NCBI RefSeq assembly: GCF_018069755.1
Contig: NZ_JAGQDE010000011.1
Location: 116,784-180,783, forward strand
Origin: Ideonella aquatica
GTDB taxonomy: Bacteria > Pseudomonadota > Gammaproteobacteria > Burkholderiales > Burkholderiaceae_C
Direction: 5' to 3'
DNA: 64,000 bases
Of this stretch, positions 34,357-42,707 are shown piece after piece (the first letter of the stretch is position 1; each line of letters opens with the position of its first letter). A program made the translations under genes and the position numbers. Below the pieces are notes generated by a model. That model was given only the letters and a program-made list of their open reading frames with translations. It was not told the origin of the DNA and ran no database searches.

Positions 34357-35448
34357 ATGTCCTCCTCCTCCCTGCACCCCAGTGGTCGGCCGTTCCAGCT
34401 GGCCGATTTCGACTTTCACCTGCCGGCCGAGCTGATCGCCCAGCACCCGGCCCCGGAGCGCAGCGCCTCGCGCCTGCTTGACGGCACCGGGCCGCTGCCC
34501 GTGGACCGCGTGTTCCGCACGCTGCCCACGCTGCTGCACCCGGGCGACCTGCTGGTCTTCAACGACACCCGTGTGCTGAAGGCCCGCCTGTTCGGTGAAA
34601 AGCCCACTGGCGGCGCGGTCGAGGCCCTGGTCGAGCGCCTGCTGCCCGGTCACGACGCCCGGCATGGCGAGATGCTGGCCCACCTGCGCGCCAGCAAATC
34701 CCCGCGCGAGGGCAGCACGGTGCGCTTTGGTGGCGCCGAGGGCTTCGATGCGCTGGTGATGGGCCGTGCCGGGCCCGATGGCAGCCTGTTCCACCTGCGC
34801 GTCGAGGGCGACCCGCTGGCCTTGCTGGAGCGCCACGGCCATGTGCCGCTGCCGCCCTACATCACCCACGACGACGCCCCCGAGGACGCCGAGCGCTACC
34901 AGACCGTCTTCGCCCGCAGCCCGGGCGCCGTGGCCGCCCCCACGGCGGCGCTGCACTTCGACGAAGGCGTGCTGGCAGCCCTGGCCGAGGCCGGCATTGC
35001 GCGCGCCCAGGTCACCCTGCATGTGGGTGCGGGCACCTTCCAGCCGGTGCGCACCGAGAACCTGGCCGAGCACCGCATGCACAGCGAGTGGTACGAGGTG
35101 CCGCCCACCACGGTGGAGGCCATCACCGCTTGCCGCGCGCGCGGCGGCCGTGTGGTCTCGGTGGGCACCACCACGCTGCGGGCGCTGGAGTCCGCCGCCC
35201 GCCATGCCGGCCGCGGTGGCCTCAGCGGCGCGGTCAGCGGCGAGACCGACATCTTCATCACGCCGGGCTTCTCGTTCCAGGTGGTGGATGTGCTGTTGAC
35301 CAACTTCCACCTGCCCAAGAGCACGCTGATGATGCTGGTCAGCGCCTTCGCCGGCTACCCGCACGTGATGGCGCTGTACCGCCACGCGATCGAGACCGGC
35401 TACCGCTTCTTCAGCTACGGCGACGCGATGCTGCTGCAGCGCGCCTGA
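34357..35448 (+). CDS. queA: S-adenosylmethionine:tRNA ribosyltransferase-isomerase
   Basis: 363 residues, complete. It transfers and isomerises the ribosyl part of SAM onto preQ1-tRNA to give epoxyqueuosine. The family marks are [85 protein letters not shown] and the end [15 protein letters not shown] [11 protein letters not shown]. The ATG at 34357 starts at the expected homologous position. A -10-like ACAATC occurs about 50 bases upstream near 34307. The partner tgt is not in the window. Confidence 0.95.
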   Translation: MSSSSLHPSGRPFQLADFDFHLPAELIAQHPAPERSASRLLDGTGPLPVDRVFRTLPTLLHPGDLLVFNDTRVLKARLFGEKPTGGAVEALVERLLPGHDARHGEMLAHLRASKSPREGSTVRFGGAEGFDALVMGRAGPDGSLFHLRVEGDPLALLERHGHVPLPPYITHDDAPEDAERYQTVFARSPGAVAAPTAALHFDEGVLAALAEAGIARAQVTLHVGAGTFQPVRTENLAEHRMHSEWYEVPPTTVEAITACRARGGRVVSVGTTTLRALESAARHAGRGGLSGAVSGETDIFITPGFSFQVVDVLLTNFHLPKSTLMMLVSAFAGYPHVMALYRHAIETGYRFFSYGDAMLLQRA

Positions 35449-35543
35449 GGTCCGGCGTCTGTCGCGTGCTGGCGCAGACGTCGCGTGCGCGCTGCGCCGC
35501 GGATGTGCCAGGGTGCTCCATCCTGGCAAAAGCGCAGGCAGTC

Positions 35544-35584
35544 TTGATGAGGCTCAACATTGCCGGCGCGCCGGCTCCCAAGAT
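35544..35584 (+). promoter_or_regulatory. FNR/Anr-type box and -10 for the cytochrome c gene
   Basis: TTGAT-GAGG-CTCAA at 35544-35557 matches the FNR/Anr consensus TTGAT-N4-ATCAA in nine of ten positions. A -10-like CAAGAT at 35579-35584 would start transcription at about 35591, placing the box centre at -40.5 to -41.5, the classic class II activation position. This predicts induction at low oxygen. Confidence 0.6.
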
Positions 35585-35621
35585 GCGGTCCAAGGGTTCA
35601 CCGCTTTCAAAGGAGTCCACC

Positions 35622-36008
35622 ATGCTGCGCACCCCGCACCTGATCGCCCTCAGCACCGGCCTTGCCGCCGCACTCGTCGCCGGCCCGGCCCTGGCCGCCG
35701 GCAATGACGACGCCATGCTCAAGCTGGCCAACACCAGTGGCTGCCTGACCTGCCACCACATCGAGCCGGGCGGCAAGGGCCCGGACGGCCTGGCGCCGAT
35801 CGGCCCGGCCTGGAAGGACGTGGCGGTCAAGTACAAGGGCCAGAAGGAGGCCCAGAAGACCCTCACCGCCACGGTGATGGCCGGCTCCAACCCCTACGAG
35901 AGCCACTGGAAGGGCAAGGTCAGCGGCCTGGCCATGCCGCCCAACAAGGTGGCGATCACCGAAGCCGACGCCTCCAGGCTGGTCGGCTGGATCCTGCAGC
36001 TGAAGTAA
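35622..36008 (+). CDS. small periplasmic c-type cytochrome (class I, c551/c552-like)
   Basis: 128 residues with a signal peptide (LIALSTGLAAALVAGPALA). A single heme site CLTCH is near residue 43 (NTSGCLTCHHIEPG), and the likely distal methionine ligand lies in SGLAMPPNKV. Mature size about 100 residues, as for cytochrome c551/c552 electron carriers to peroxidases, nitrite reductase or oxidases. AGGAG precedes the ATG. The FNR/Anr-like box upstream suggests use at low oxygen, possibly as electron donor to the cytochrome c peroxidase at 48361, which has a similar box. The stop abuts that of the next gene on the other strand. Confidence 0.9.
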   Translation: MLRTPHLIALSTGLAAALVAGPALAAGNDDAMLKLANTSGCLTCHHIEPGGKGPDGLAPIGPAWKDVAVKYKGQKEAQKTLTATVMAGSNPYESHWKGKVSGLAMPPNKVAITEADASRLVGWILQLK

Positions 36009-36743
36009 TCAGTCGACGCGCACGCAGCGATCGCGCTGCTGGGCGGGCAGGTTCTGGCCGCCCACCTGCAGGCTCGTGCCACGCCGCACATAGATCTGGT
36101 CGCCCTGGCGCAACAAGGTGCCAGGCAGCGCCTCGGTGATCTGGCCGCTGGGCAGTTGCAGCTCGGCCGGCCCGCTGATGCGCTGCAGCGGCACCGCCTT
36201 GCCCGCCGCCAGCGACTGCACCGGCACGCTGTCGCTGGCGCGGCCGCTTTGCTGCACCAGCCACTGCGACCAGCGGCGGATCGCGGCACGGCGCTCGTCA
36301 GGCGTGCGGCCCAGTTCCGCCGGGAAGCTGTTGCCCTGCATCAGCGTGCGGGTTTCTGTTTCGCACACGCCCATCAGCACGCCGGCCAACTGGGCCTCAC
36401 TCACCTTGTGCTCGGGCTGCTGCTGCAGGGCCTGGCGGAAGCAGGCGCGGATCGGCGCCCAGGCCGGGCCTTCGGGGTCGGTTTGCGGCAGGGGGCAGGG
36501 CGGCCCGTTCAGCGTGAGCTTGGCCGTGGCCGGTCCGACCAGGGGCACCGCCGACGGCTTGGGGTTGGTCAGCACCGCACCGTTGTCGCAGCGCACCGCG
36601 CTGTCAGAGTAGGTGGGCGTGCCACCGCCGTCGCAGCGGTAGATGGTCGAGCTGCGCGGCGCGTCGTCCGACGCGGCCGCCTGCGGGCCGGAGGCCATTG
36701 CGGCCAGCAGCGCCAGAGACAGGAACCGGGGGAGGACGAACAT
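36009..36743 (-). CDS. secreted protein with a DUF4124-like N-terminus, unknown function
   Basis: 244 residues with a signal peptide ending near PQAAAS. After it, IYRCDGGGTPTYSDSAVRC resembles the short DUF4124 beta-domain (Y-R-C-x-G-x-x-T-Y-S-D). The middle is helical with paired cysteines (PPCPLP, ACFRQAL, GVCETET), and the end repeats a beta-rich LPSGQITEALPGTLLRQGDQIYV. No enzyme motif is seen. The ATG at 36743 is preferred over an upstream TTG. It converges on the cytochrome c gene with no bases between the stop codons. Confidence 0.65.
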   Translation of the reverse strand: MFVLPRFLSLALLAAMASGPQAAASDDAPRSSTIYRCDGGGTPTYSDSAVRCDNGAVLTNPKPSAVPLVGPATAKLTLNGPPCPLPQTDPEGPAWAPIRACFRQALQQQPEHKVSEAQLAGVLMGVCETETRTLMQGNSFPAELGRTPDERRAAIRRWSQWLVQQSGRASDSVPVQSLAAGKAVPLQRISGPAELQLPSGQITEALPGTLLRQGDQIYVRRGTSLQVGGQNLPAQQRDRCVRVD

Positions 36744-36801
36744 CCGGCGATGATGCCTCAAACCGGACAGGATCCGCCGCCGGCTCGGTTATCGTCGTGC
36801 A

Positions 36802-38721
36802 ATGACTTCGCCCTGGATCGCCGTGCGGCGGCTGCTCGCCGCCAGCTTGTGGATGGCGCTGGCGGCCCAGGCCGCGCCGATGCGCCTGGCCGTGGACGCC
36901 ACCGACCTGGACCGCCGCGTACTGCGCGTGCAGCAGCAGATCGATGTGGAGCGTCCCGGCCCACTGACGCTGCGCTACGCCCGCTACCTGCCCGGCGGCC
37001 ACGGCCCCTACGGCGATGTCACGCGCCTGGCCGGCCTGCGGGTGCAGGCCGGCGGGCGACCGCTGGCCTGGCGGCGCCTGGCGGGCGACCCCTTTGCCTT
37101 CCTGATCGAGGTGCCGCCCGGCGTGGCGACACTGGACCTGGACTTCCAGTACCTGGCCCCGGTGCGCGGCAGCGGCGAGCGCATCAGCATCACGCCGGCG
37201 CTGCTGGGCATCGAGTGGGAAACCGTGCTGCTCTACCAGGACGGACCGGCCGTCGATGCCCAGCGCATCACGCCGCGGCTGCGCCTGCCCGCCGGCTGGC
37301 AGGAGGCCAGTGCGCTGCGAGACGCCGCGGGCCAGCGCGCCGAACCCGATGCCCAGGGCTGGCGGCAGTACCGCGAGATGTCGGTCGAGACCCTGGTCGA
37401 CTCACCGCTGTTTGCCGGCCGCCACCTGCGCCGCCACGCGCTGGACGACAGCCCCGGCGCCGCGCCGGTGAGCCTGGCCCTGCTGGCTGACGAGCCCGGC
37501 GCCCTGGCCGCCACCCCTGAGCAGCTGGCCGCCCACCGCGCGCTGGTGGCCCAGGCCGATCGCCTGTTCGGTGGCCAGCGGCCGTTTCGCCACTACGAGC
37601 TGATGCTGGCGCTGTCCGAGGAGTTTGGCGGCATGGGCCTGGAGCACCACGAGTCCAGCGAGAACGCACTGCGCCCCGACTACTTCAAGGACTGGGCCGA
37701 CGCGATCCGCGGTCGCGAGCTGCTGCCGCACGAGTACGTGCACGCCTGGAACGGCAAGGCCCACCGGCCGGCCGACCTGCTGACACCCAACTACCACCAG
37801 GTCATGGGCACCGCGCTGCTGTGGGTCTACGAGGGCCTGACCGAGTACTGGGGCCATGTGCTGGCCGCGCGCGCCGGCCTGTCCACGCCCGAGCAGGCGG
37901 TGGACCGCCTGGCCACCACCGTGGCCGAGGTGCAGGCGCGCGCCGGTCGCCGCTGGCGTGCGCTGGCCGACACCCAGATCGACCCGGCCATCGGTCCCGG
38001 CCACAGCCGCGAGTGGGAGGATCACCAGCGCCAGCAGGACTACTACGACGAGGGCCTGCTGCTGTGGCTGGAGGCCGACCTGGCGATCCGCCAGGCCAGC
38101 GGTGGCCAGCGCTCGCTGGACGACTTCGCGCGGCGCTTTCACGGCCGCGCGCCAGGTCGCCACGCCGACGGCTCGATCCGCCCGCAGCCCTACACCGAGG
38201 ACGAACTGTTCGCCGCCCTCCATGCGGTGCAGCCGCTGGACTGGCGGCATTTCTTTCACCAGCGCCTGGACCAGCCCGGCCGCGACGCCGCGCTGGCCCT
38301 GACCCACAGCGGCTGGGCCCTGGGCTGGCAGGCCGACGAAAGCCGCTTCCAGCAGCATGAACGCGGCTGGGAGGGCGACTCGGGCACCGAGCGCCCGCAG
38401 AACCTGGCCCATTCGCTGGGCCTGCGCGTGATCGGCAACGGCACGCTGACCCAGGTCTTCTGGGGCAGCCCCGCCTATGAGGGCGGCCTGACCAAGGGCA
38501 TGACGCTGCTGGCGGTCAACGACCTGGCCTACAAGCCCGAGCGCCTGGACGCCGCGCTGCGCGCCAACACCGGTGGTGACGCGCCGCTGCGCCTGCTGGT
38601 CAAGGACGGCGAGCGCTACCGCAGCGTGACGATCGACTGGCGCCAGGGCCCGCGCCAGCCGCTGCTGCAGCGCCAGACCGGGCAGCCTGACCTGCTGTCG
38701 GCGATCTACCGCCCGCGCTGA
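36802..38721 (+). CDS. M61-family glycyl aminopeptidase with PDZ domain (first of tandem pair)
   Basis: 639 residues: signal peptide, an N-terminal beta domain, the M61 catalytic domain and a C-terminal PDZ domain (about 535-620, LAHSLGLRVIGNGTL to VKDGERYR). The zinc motif HEYVH at 310-314 (LLPHEYVHAWNGK) and the third ligand Glu344 in WVYEGLTEYWG are intact, and the substrate-side GLEHHESSEN is conserved. M61 enzymes remove N-terminal glycine or alanine from peptides. A -10-like TTATCG lies about ten bases before the ATG and no ribosome site is seen. It is followed after 48 bases by a close paralog. Confidence 0.93.
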   Translation: MTSPWIAVRRLLAASLWMALAAQAAPMRLAVDATDLDRRVLRVQQQIDVERPGPLTLRYARYLPGGHGPYGDVTRLAGLRVQAGGRPLAWRRLAGDPFAFLIEVPPGVATLDLDFQYLAPVRGSGERISITPALLGIEWETVLLYQDGPAVDAQRITPRLRLPAGWQEASALRDAAGQRAEPDAQGWRQYREMSVETLVDSPLFAGRHLRRHALDDSPGAAPVSLALLADEPGALAATPEQLAAHRALVAQADRLFGGQRPFRHYELMLALSEEFGGMGLEHHESSENALRPDYFKDWADAIRGRELLPHEYVHAWNGKAHRPADLLTPNYHQVMGTALLWVYEGLTEYWGHVLAARAGLSTPEQAVDRLATTVAEVQARAGRRWRALADTQIDPAIGPGHSREWEDHQRQQDYYDEGLLLWLEADLAIRQASGGQRSLDDFARRFHGRAPGRHADGSIRPQPYTEDELFAALHAVQPLDWRHFFHQRLDQPGRDAALALTHSGWALGWQADESRFQQHERGWEGDSGTERPQNLAHSLGLRVIGNGTLTQVFWGSPAYEGGLTKGMTLLAVNDLAYKPERLDAALRANTGGDAPLRLLVKDGERYRSVTIDWRQGPRQPLLQRQTGQPDLLSAIYRPR

Positions 38722-38769
38722 CCCCGGCCACTGAGGTATGGTCGCGTCTCCCTCACGGACGCCTCACCC

Positions 38770-40725
38770 ATGCCCCGCATCCTCGCCCACAAGGCCAGCC
38801 TGCGCGCTGTCCTGGCGGCCGCGCTGACCGCGCTGGCCACCACCGCCGCCCCGGCCGCTGCCCCCACCTCCGCCGGCCCCTGGCCCGGCACGGTCACGCT
38901 GGCGGTGGACGCCACGGATCTCGACCACCAGATTCAGCGCGTCACCCAGACGCTGCCGGTGGCCGGCCCCGGCCCGCTGACGCTGCACTACCCGCGCTTC
39001 CTGCCCGGCACCCACGGCCCCTATGGCGATGTGGCCCAGCTGGCCGGGCTGCAGATCAGCGCCGGCGAGCGCCGGATCGAGTGGCGCCGCGACACGCTGG
39101 ACCCCTACGCCTTCCTGATCGACGTGCCCGCCGGTGTGCGCGAGCTGACGCTGCGCTACGAGCACCTGGCACCGCAGAACGCCGGCCAGGGCCGGCCGAC
39201 GATGACGCGGCAGATCCTGGGTGTGCAGTGGAACCAGACCCTGCTCTACCCCACCCAGGTGCCCGCCGCCGCGGTGCGCGTGCAGGCGCAGGTGAAGCTG
39301 CCCGCCGGCTGGCAGGCCGCCACCGCGCTGCGCGACCCGCAAGGCCGCGTGGCCCAGGCCGATGGCCAGGGCTGGGTGCGCTTTGCACCGGTGTCGGTGG
39401 AGACGCTGGTCGACTCGCCGCTGTTTGCCGGCCGCCATGCGAAGCGGGTGGAACTGGACCCGCCCGGCACGCCGCGCCCGGTGGCGCTGAACCTGCTGGC
39501 CGACGAGCCTGGCCTGCTGGACGCCAGCGATGCGCAGCTGGAGGCCCACCGCCGCCTGGTGCAGCAGTCCGACCGCCTGTTCGGCGCGCGCCACTGGCGC
39601 CAGTACGACTTCCTGCTGGCGCAGTCCAGGCACTTCGGCGGCATCGGCCTGGAGCACCACGAGTCCAGCGAGAACGGCGTGCGTCCCGGCTACTTCAAGG
39701 ACTGGGACAAGGCGATCGCCTCGCGCGAGCTGCTGCCGCACGAGTACGTGCACTCGTGGAACGGCAAGTTCCGCCGCCCCGCCGACCTGCTGACCCCGCA
39801 CTACAACGTGCCGATGCAGAACACGCTGCTGTGGGTCTACGAAGGCATGACCCAGTACTGGGGCCATGTGCTGACCGCCCGCTCGGGCCTGGCCACGCCC
39901 GAACAGTCGCGCGATGCGCTGGCCTACGTGGCCGCGTATCTGGATGCGCGCGCCGGCCGCACCTGGCGCACCCTGCAGGACACCACCAACGAGGGCACGA
40001 TCCGCAGCAGCCGCGACAAGGCCTGGCGCGACTGGCAGCGCGGCGTCGACTACTACGACGAGGCCACGCTGATCTGGCTGGACGCCGACACGCTGATCCG
40101 CGAGAAGAGCGGCGGCGCCAAGTCGCTGGACGATTTCGCCCGCGCCTTCTTCGGCGTGCCCACGGCCTTTCGCGCCGATGGCAGCATCGCCCCCCAGCCC
40201 TACACCTTCGATGACGTGGTGGCCGCGCTGAACGCGGTGCAGCCGCACGACTGGGCCGGCTTCCTGCGCCAGCGCCTGGACAGCCACGGCCCCGGCGCGC
40301 CGCTCGACGGCCTGGCCCGCGGCGGCTGGACGCTGGGCTGGAGCAGCACCGAAAGCCCCTTCGCGAAGAACGCCCCGTCGCGCGACGGCAAGCCGCGCCC
40401 GGCCGACTTCCGCTGGTCACTGGGGCTGATGGTCACACACGAGGGCAAGCTCGAGCAGGTGGCCTGGGACAGCCCCGCGTTCAAGGCCGGCCTGGCGCCG
40501 GGCCTGACGCTCCTGGCAGTCAACCTGCAGGCCTACACCCCCGAGCGCCTGGCGCAGGCGATCGACGCCAACCGCGAAGGGCGCGCGCCGATCCAGCTGC
40601 TGCTCAAGGAGGACGATCTCTACCGCCTGGTGACGATCGACTGGCGCGGCGGCCAGCGCTTCCCGGTGCTCCAGCGCGCCGACGGCCAGAGCGACCGCCT
40701 GTCGGCGATCTACAGCGCGAAGTGA
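38770..40725 (+). CDS. M61-family glycyl aminopeptidase with PDZ domain (second of tandem pair)
   Basis: 651 residues, paralogous to the preceding gene along its whole length. Signal peptide (VLAAALTALATTAAPAA), M61 catalytic domain with HEYVH at 324-328 (HEYVHSWNGK) and WVYEGMTQYWG, and a C-terminal PDZ domain. All zinc ligands are present, so both tandem copies should be active; they differ around the substrate cleft (for example GLEHHESSENGV against ...NAL). Its stop codon overlaps the GTG start of the next gene (GTGA), tying the three metalloproteins into one operon. Confidence 0.93.
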   Translation: MPRILAHKASLRAVLAAALTALATTAAPAAAPTSAGPWPGTVTLAVDATDLDHQIQRVTQTLPVAGPGPLTLHYPRFLPGTHGPYGDVAQLAGLQISAGERRIEWRRDTLDPYAFLIDVPAGVRELTLRYEHLAPQNAGQGRPTMTRQILGVQWNQTLLYPTQVPAAAVRVQAQVKLPAGWQAATALRDPQGRVAQADGQGWVRFAPVSVETLVDSPLFAGRHAKRVELDPPGTPRPVALNLLADEPGLLDASDAQLEAHRRLVQQSDRLFGARHWRQYDFLLAQSRHFGGIGLEHHESSENGVRPGYFKDWDKAIASRELLPHEYVHSWNGKFRRPADLLTPHYNVPMQNTLLWVYEGMTQYWGHVLTARSGLATPEQSRDALAYVAAYLDARAGRTWRTLQDTTNEGTIRSSRDKAWRDWQRGVDYYDEATLIWLDADTLIREKSGGAKSLDDFARAFFGVPTAFRADGSIAPQPYTFDDVVAALNAVQPHDWAGFLRQRLDSHGPGAPLDGLARGGWTLGWSSTESPFAKNAPSRDGKPRPADFRWSLGLMVTHEGKLEQVAWDSPAFKAGLAPGLTLLAVNLQAYTPERLAQAIDANREGRAPIQLLLKEDDLYRLVTIDWRGGQRFPVLQRADGQSDRLSAIYSAK

Positions 40726-41255
40726 GTGCGCCCGTCGCCCTGCCCGCCAAGGCGCTGGCGCCGCTGGGCGGCTACCCGCCCGAGCTGATCGCCCAGGTCA
40801 CACCCACGCTGCTGGCCGGGCAGATGCACGCGCTGCTGCAGCGGCGCTACGCCGAGGCGCACGCGGTGCGCGACGACCGCGCGCTGTTCGACTTCGTCAA
40901 CGAGCGCAAGCAGCGCTTCCTGCGCAACGCGCCGCCGATCGCCCGCATCGCCTATGACGCCAAGATCCGCCTGCTGCAGCAGGCGCTGGGCACCCACACC
41001 CGGCGCACCCAGGTGCAGGGCGGTCAGCTGAAGTCGCGCCGCGAGATCCGCATCGCCACGCTGTTCCGCGACCTGCCCGCGGCCTTCCTGGAGATGATCG
41101 TCGTGCACGAGCTGGCCCACCTGAAGGAGCCCGAGCACGACAAGGCCTTCTACGGCCTGTGCACCCACATGCTGGGCGACTACCACCAGCGCGAATTCGA
41201 CCTGCGGCTGTGGCTGGCGGCCGACGTGCTGAAGGATCAGACCGCCAGCAGCTGA
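40722..41255 (+). CDS. YgjP-like (DUF45/M48-type) zinc metalloprotein
   Basis: 177 residues. The zinc motif HELAH at 129-133 with a third histidine at 139 (HELAHLKEPEHDKAFY) is the signature of the YgjP/WLM-type DUF45 family. E. coli YgjP has been reported to hydrolyse UTP, while other members act as peptidases, so the activity is open. There is no signal peptide, hence cytoplasmic, unlike the secreted M61 pair before it. The start is a GTG overlapping the stop of the second M61 gene (GTGA). Its last 19 bases overlap the convergent thioesterase gene. Confidence 0.85.
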   Translation: MSAPVALPAKALAPLGGYPPELIAQVTPTLLAGQMHALLQRRYAEAHAVRDDRALFDFVNERKQRFLRNAPPIARIAYDAKIRLLQQALGTHTRRTQVQGGQLKSRREIRIATLFRDLPAAFLEMIVVHELAHLKEPEHDKAFYGLCTHMLGDYHQREFDLRLWLAADVLKDQTASS

Positions 41256-41665
41256 GCCCGCACGGCGGGCGGAATGTCCACCGGCTTGCGTGTGGCGCGG
41301 TCGATGAAGACGATGCCGCTCTGCCCGCGCGCCACTGGCCGGCCGCTGGCCTCGTCGCTCATCTGGAAGGCCAGCGCGAAGCCGCAGCGCGCAAACTCCA
41401 CCGGCTGCATGCGGATGCGCATGGTCTCGCCATGGAAGCCCTCGCTCTGGTACTGCGCCTGCAGCTCGGCCACCACGATCGGGCAGCCGCCCACATCGCC
41501 CTCGCGCCAGCCCAGTGCGCGGAAGAAGCGCAAGCGCGCCTCGGACACCAGCGTGATGAGCTGCGCGTTGTCCAGATGCCCGCCCTGGTTGACGTGGCTG
41601 ATGTAGATCTGCACGGCGGTCTCGAAACCGAAGCGCTCGGGGGGCTGAAGCTGAAGTCGGGGCAT
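41237..41665 (-). CDS. hot-dog-fold acyl-CoA thioesterase (4HBT-like)
   Basis: 142 residues. The pattern Q-I-Y-I-S-H-V-N-Q-G-G-H-L-D-N-A-Q with EARLRFFRALG matches the 4-hydroxybenzoyl-CoA thioesterase family, except that the usual catalytic Asp of D-x-x-x-x-G-H is replaced (SHVNQGGH). Another residue may take its role or the substrate may differ. Later elements (YQSEGFHGETMRIRM, SGIVFIDRATRKPV) are typical. It is probably cytoplasmic and acts on acyl-CoA. The ATG at 41665 has no ribosome site but sits six bases after GAAAAT, as with other leaderless candidates. It is divergent from the LysR gene. Confidence 0.85.
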   Translation of the reverse strand: MPRLQLQPPERFGFETAVQIYISHVNQGGHLDNAQLITLVSEARLRFFRALGWREGDVGGCPIVVAELQAQYQSEGFHGETMRIRMQPVEFARCGFALAFQMSDEASGRPVARGQSGIVFIDRATRKPVDIPPAVRAQLLAV

Positions 41666-41671
41666 GGGCCG

Positions 41672-41677
41672 ATTTTC
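41672..41677 (-). promoter_or_regulatory. -10-like box (GAAAAT) for the thioesterase
   Basis: GAAAAT, then CGGCCC, then the ATG at 41665. It faces TAAGAT of the LysR gene with only eight bases between the two hexamers, so the two leaderless promoters are back to back and cannot both be fully occupied at once. Confidence 0.5.
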
Positions 41678-41685
41678 GCGCGCCG

Positions 41686-41691
41686 TAAGAT
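41686..41691 (+). promoter_or_regulatory. -10-like box (TAAGAT) for the LysR gene
   Basis: TAAGAT, then CGGCGC, then the ATG at 41698. The whole divergent region is 32 bases, so the -35 region of each promoter would fall inside the opposite gene's start. Confidence 0.5.
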
Positions 41692-41697
41692 CGGCGC

Positions 41698-42591
41698 ATG
41701 AAGGTCGATTTCGATGGCGTGCAGGCCTTCGTGGCGGTGGCCGAGCTGGGCGGCTTCAGCCGCGCGGCGCGCGAGCTGCACCTCACGCAGACCGCGCTGA
41801 CGCGGCGCGTGCAGAAGCTCGAGGCCTACCTGGGCCTGAAACTGCTGGACCGCACCACGCGGCGCGTGGAGCTGAGCACCGTGGGCCGCGAGTTCCTGCC
41901 GCAGGCGCGCGCGCTGGTGCAGGACATGACCAGCGCCGTCGAGCGACTGAAGGACATGTCGCGGCTGGGCAGCGGACAGCTGGCGCTGGCCTGTATCCCC
42001 TCGATGAGCTCGCACGTCCTGCCCGGCCTGATCCGCCAGTACGCGCAGGCGCACCCGGACAACCGCATCCGGCTGCACGACGGCTCGTCCACCGAGGTGC
42101 GCCAGGCGGTGCTGGATGGCCAGGCCGACCTGGGCATCGCGCTGCACGGCGAGCCGCACCCCGACCTGGAGGAGCGGCGGCTGTTCAGCGACCCGCTGGT
42201 GTTCCTGTGCCGCACGCCGCACCCGCTGGAGCAGGCCGCCGAGGTGCGCTGGAGCGACCTGCACGACACCGAGCTGATCGGCGTCAGCAGCTTCATGGCC
42301 ACGCGTATCTTCATGGACTACCAGCTGGCCAAGCGCGGCATCCGGCTGCAGGGTCGCTACGAGGTGCAGCACCACGCCACCGCGATCAACCTGGTGGCGG
42401 CCGGCGTAGGAGCGGCCATCCTGCCCTCGTCCACCTTCCAGCCGGGCGACCGGCCCGGCGTGCGCAAGATCCCGCTGACCCACCCGGTGGTGCGGCGCCA
42501 GGTGGTGCTGCTGCAGCGCCGCGAGCAGGCACTGTCGCCGGCGGCGCTGGCGTTCAGGAAGCTGATTGAGCAGGCGCGCTTCAAGCCCTGA
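41698..42591 (+). CDS. LysR-family regulator, likely of the adjacent tcu genes
   Basis: 297 residues. HTH: FVAVAELGGFSRAARELHLT and RRVQKLEAYLGLKLLDRTTRRV; the rest is a periplasmic-binding-protein-like effector domain with GQLALACIPSM and VAAGVGAAILPSS. It sits immediately upstream of, and in the same direction as, the tricarballylate-type genes, as TcuR does in Salmonella, so it probably controls them through the palindrome at 42617-42635. In Salmonella TcuR is an activator that senses tricarballylate; sensing here is inferred. Leaderless start (see 41686). Confidence 0.88.
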   Translation: MKVDFDGVQAFVAVAELGGFSRAARELHLTQTALTRRVQKLEAYLGLKLLDRTTRRVELSTVGREFLPQARALVQDMTSAVERLKDMSRLGSGQLALACIPSMSSHVLPGLIRQYAQAHPDNRIRLHDGSSTEVRQAVLDGQADLGIALHGEPHPDLEERRLFSDPLVFLCRTPHPLEQAAEVRWSDLHDTELIGVSSFMATRIFMDYQLAKRGIRLQGRYEVQHHATAINLVAAGVGAAILPSSTFQPGDRPGVRKIPLTHPVVRRQVVLLQRREQALSPAALAFRKLIEQARFKP

Positions 42592-42616
42592 ACCGGCGGT
42601 GCGGCCACTGATGCCT

Positions 42617-42635
42617 GGATCGCAATAATCGATCC
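42617..42635 (+). promoter_or_regulatory. candidate LysR operator upstream of tcuA
   Basis: GGATCG-CAATAAT-CGATCC is a perfect 6-base inverted repeat with a 7-base AT-rich spacer, about 72 bases before the tcuA ATG and just after the LysR gene. LysR proteins typically bind such sites. A -10-like CACAAT nearer the gene (42670-42675) would put the operator centre near -55 to -57. Confidence 0.5.
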
Positions 42636-42707
42636 GTCCTTTTCATTTCACGAATCAATCGCCGGTTTCCACAATCGCCCCCTGTTTCATCGGCTGTGGG
42701 GCGGTTC

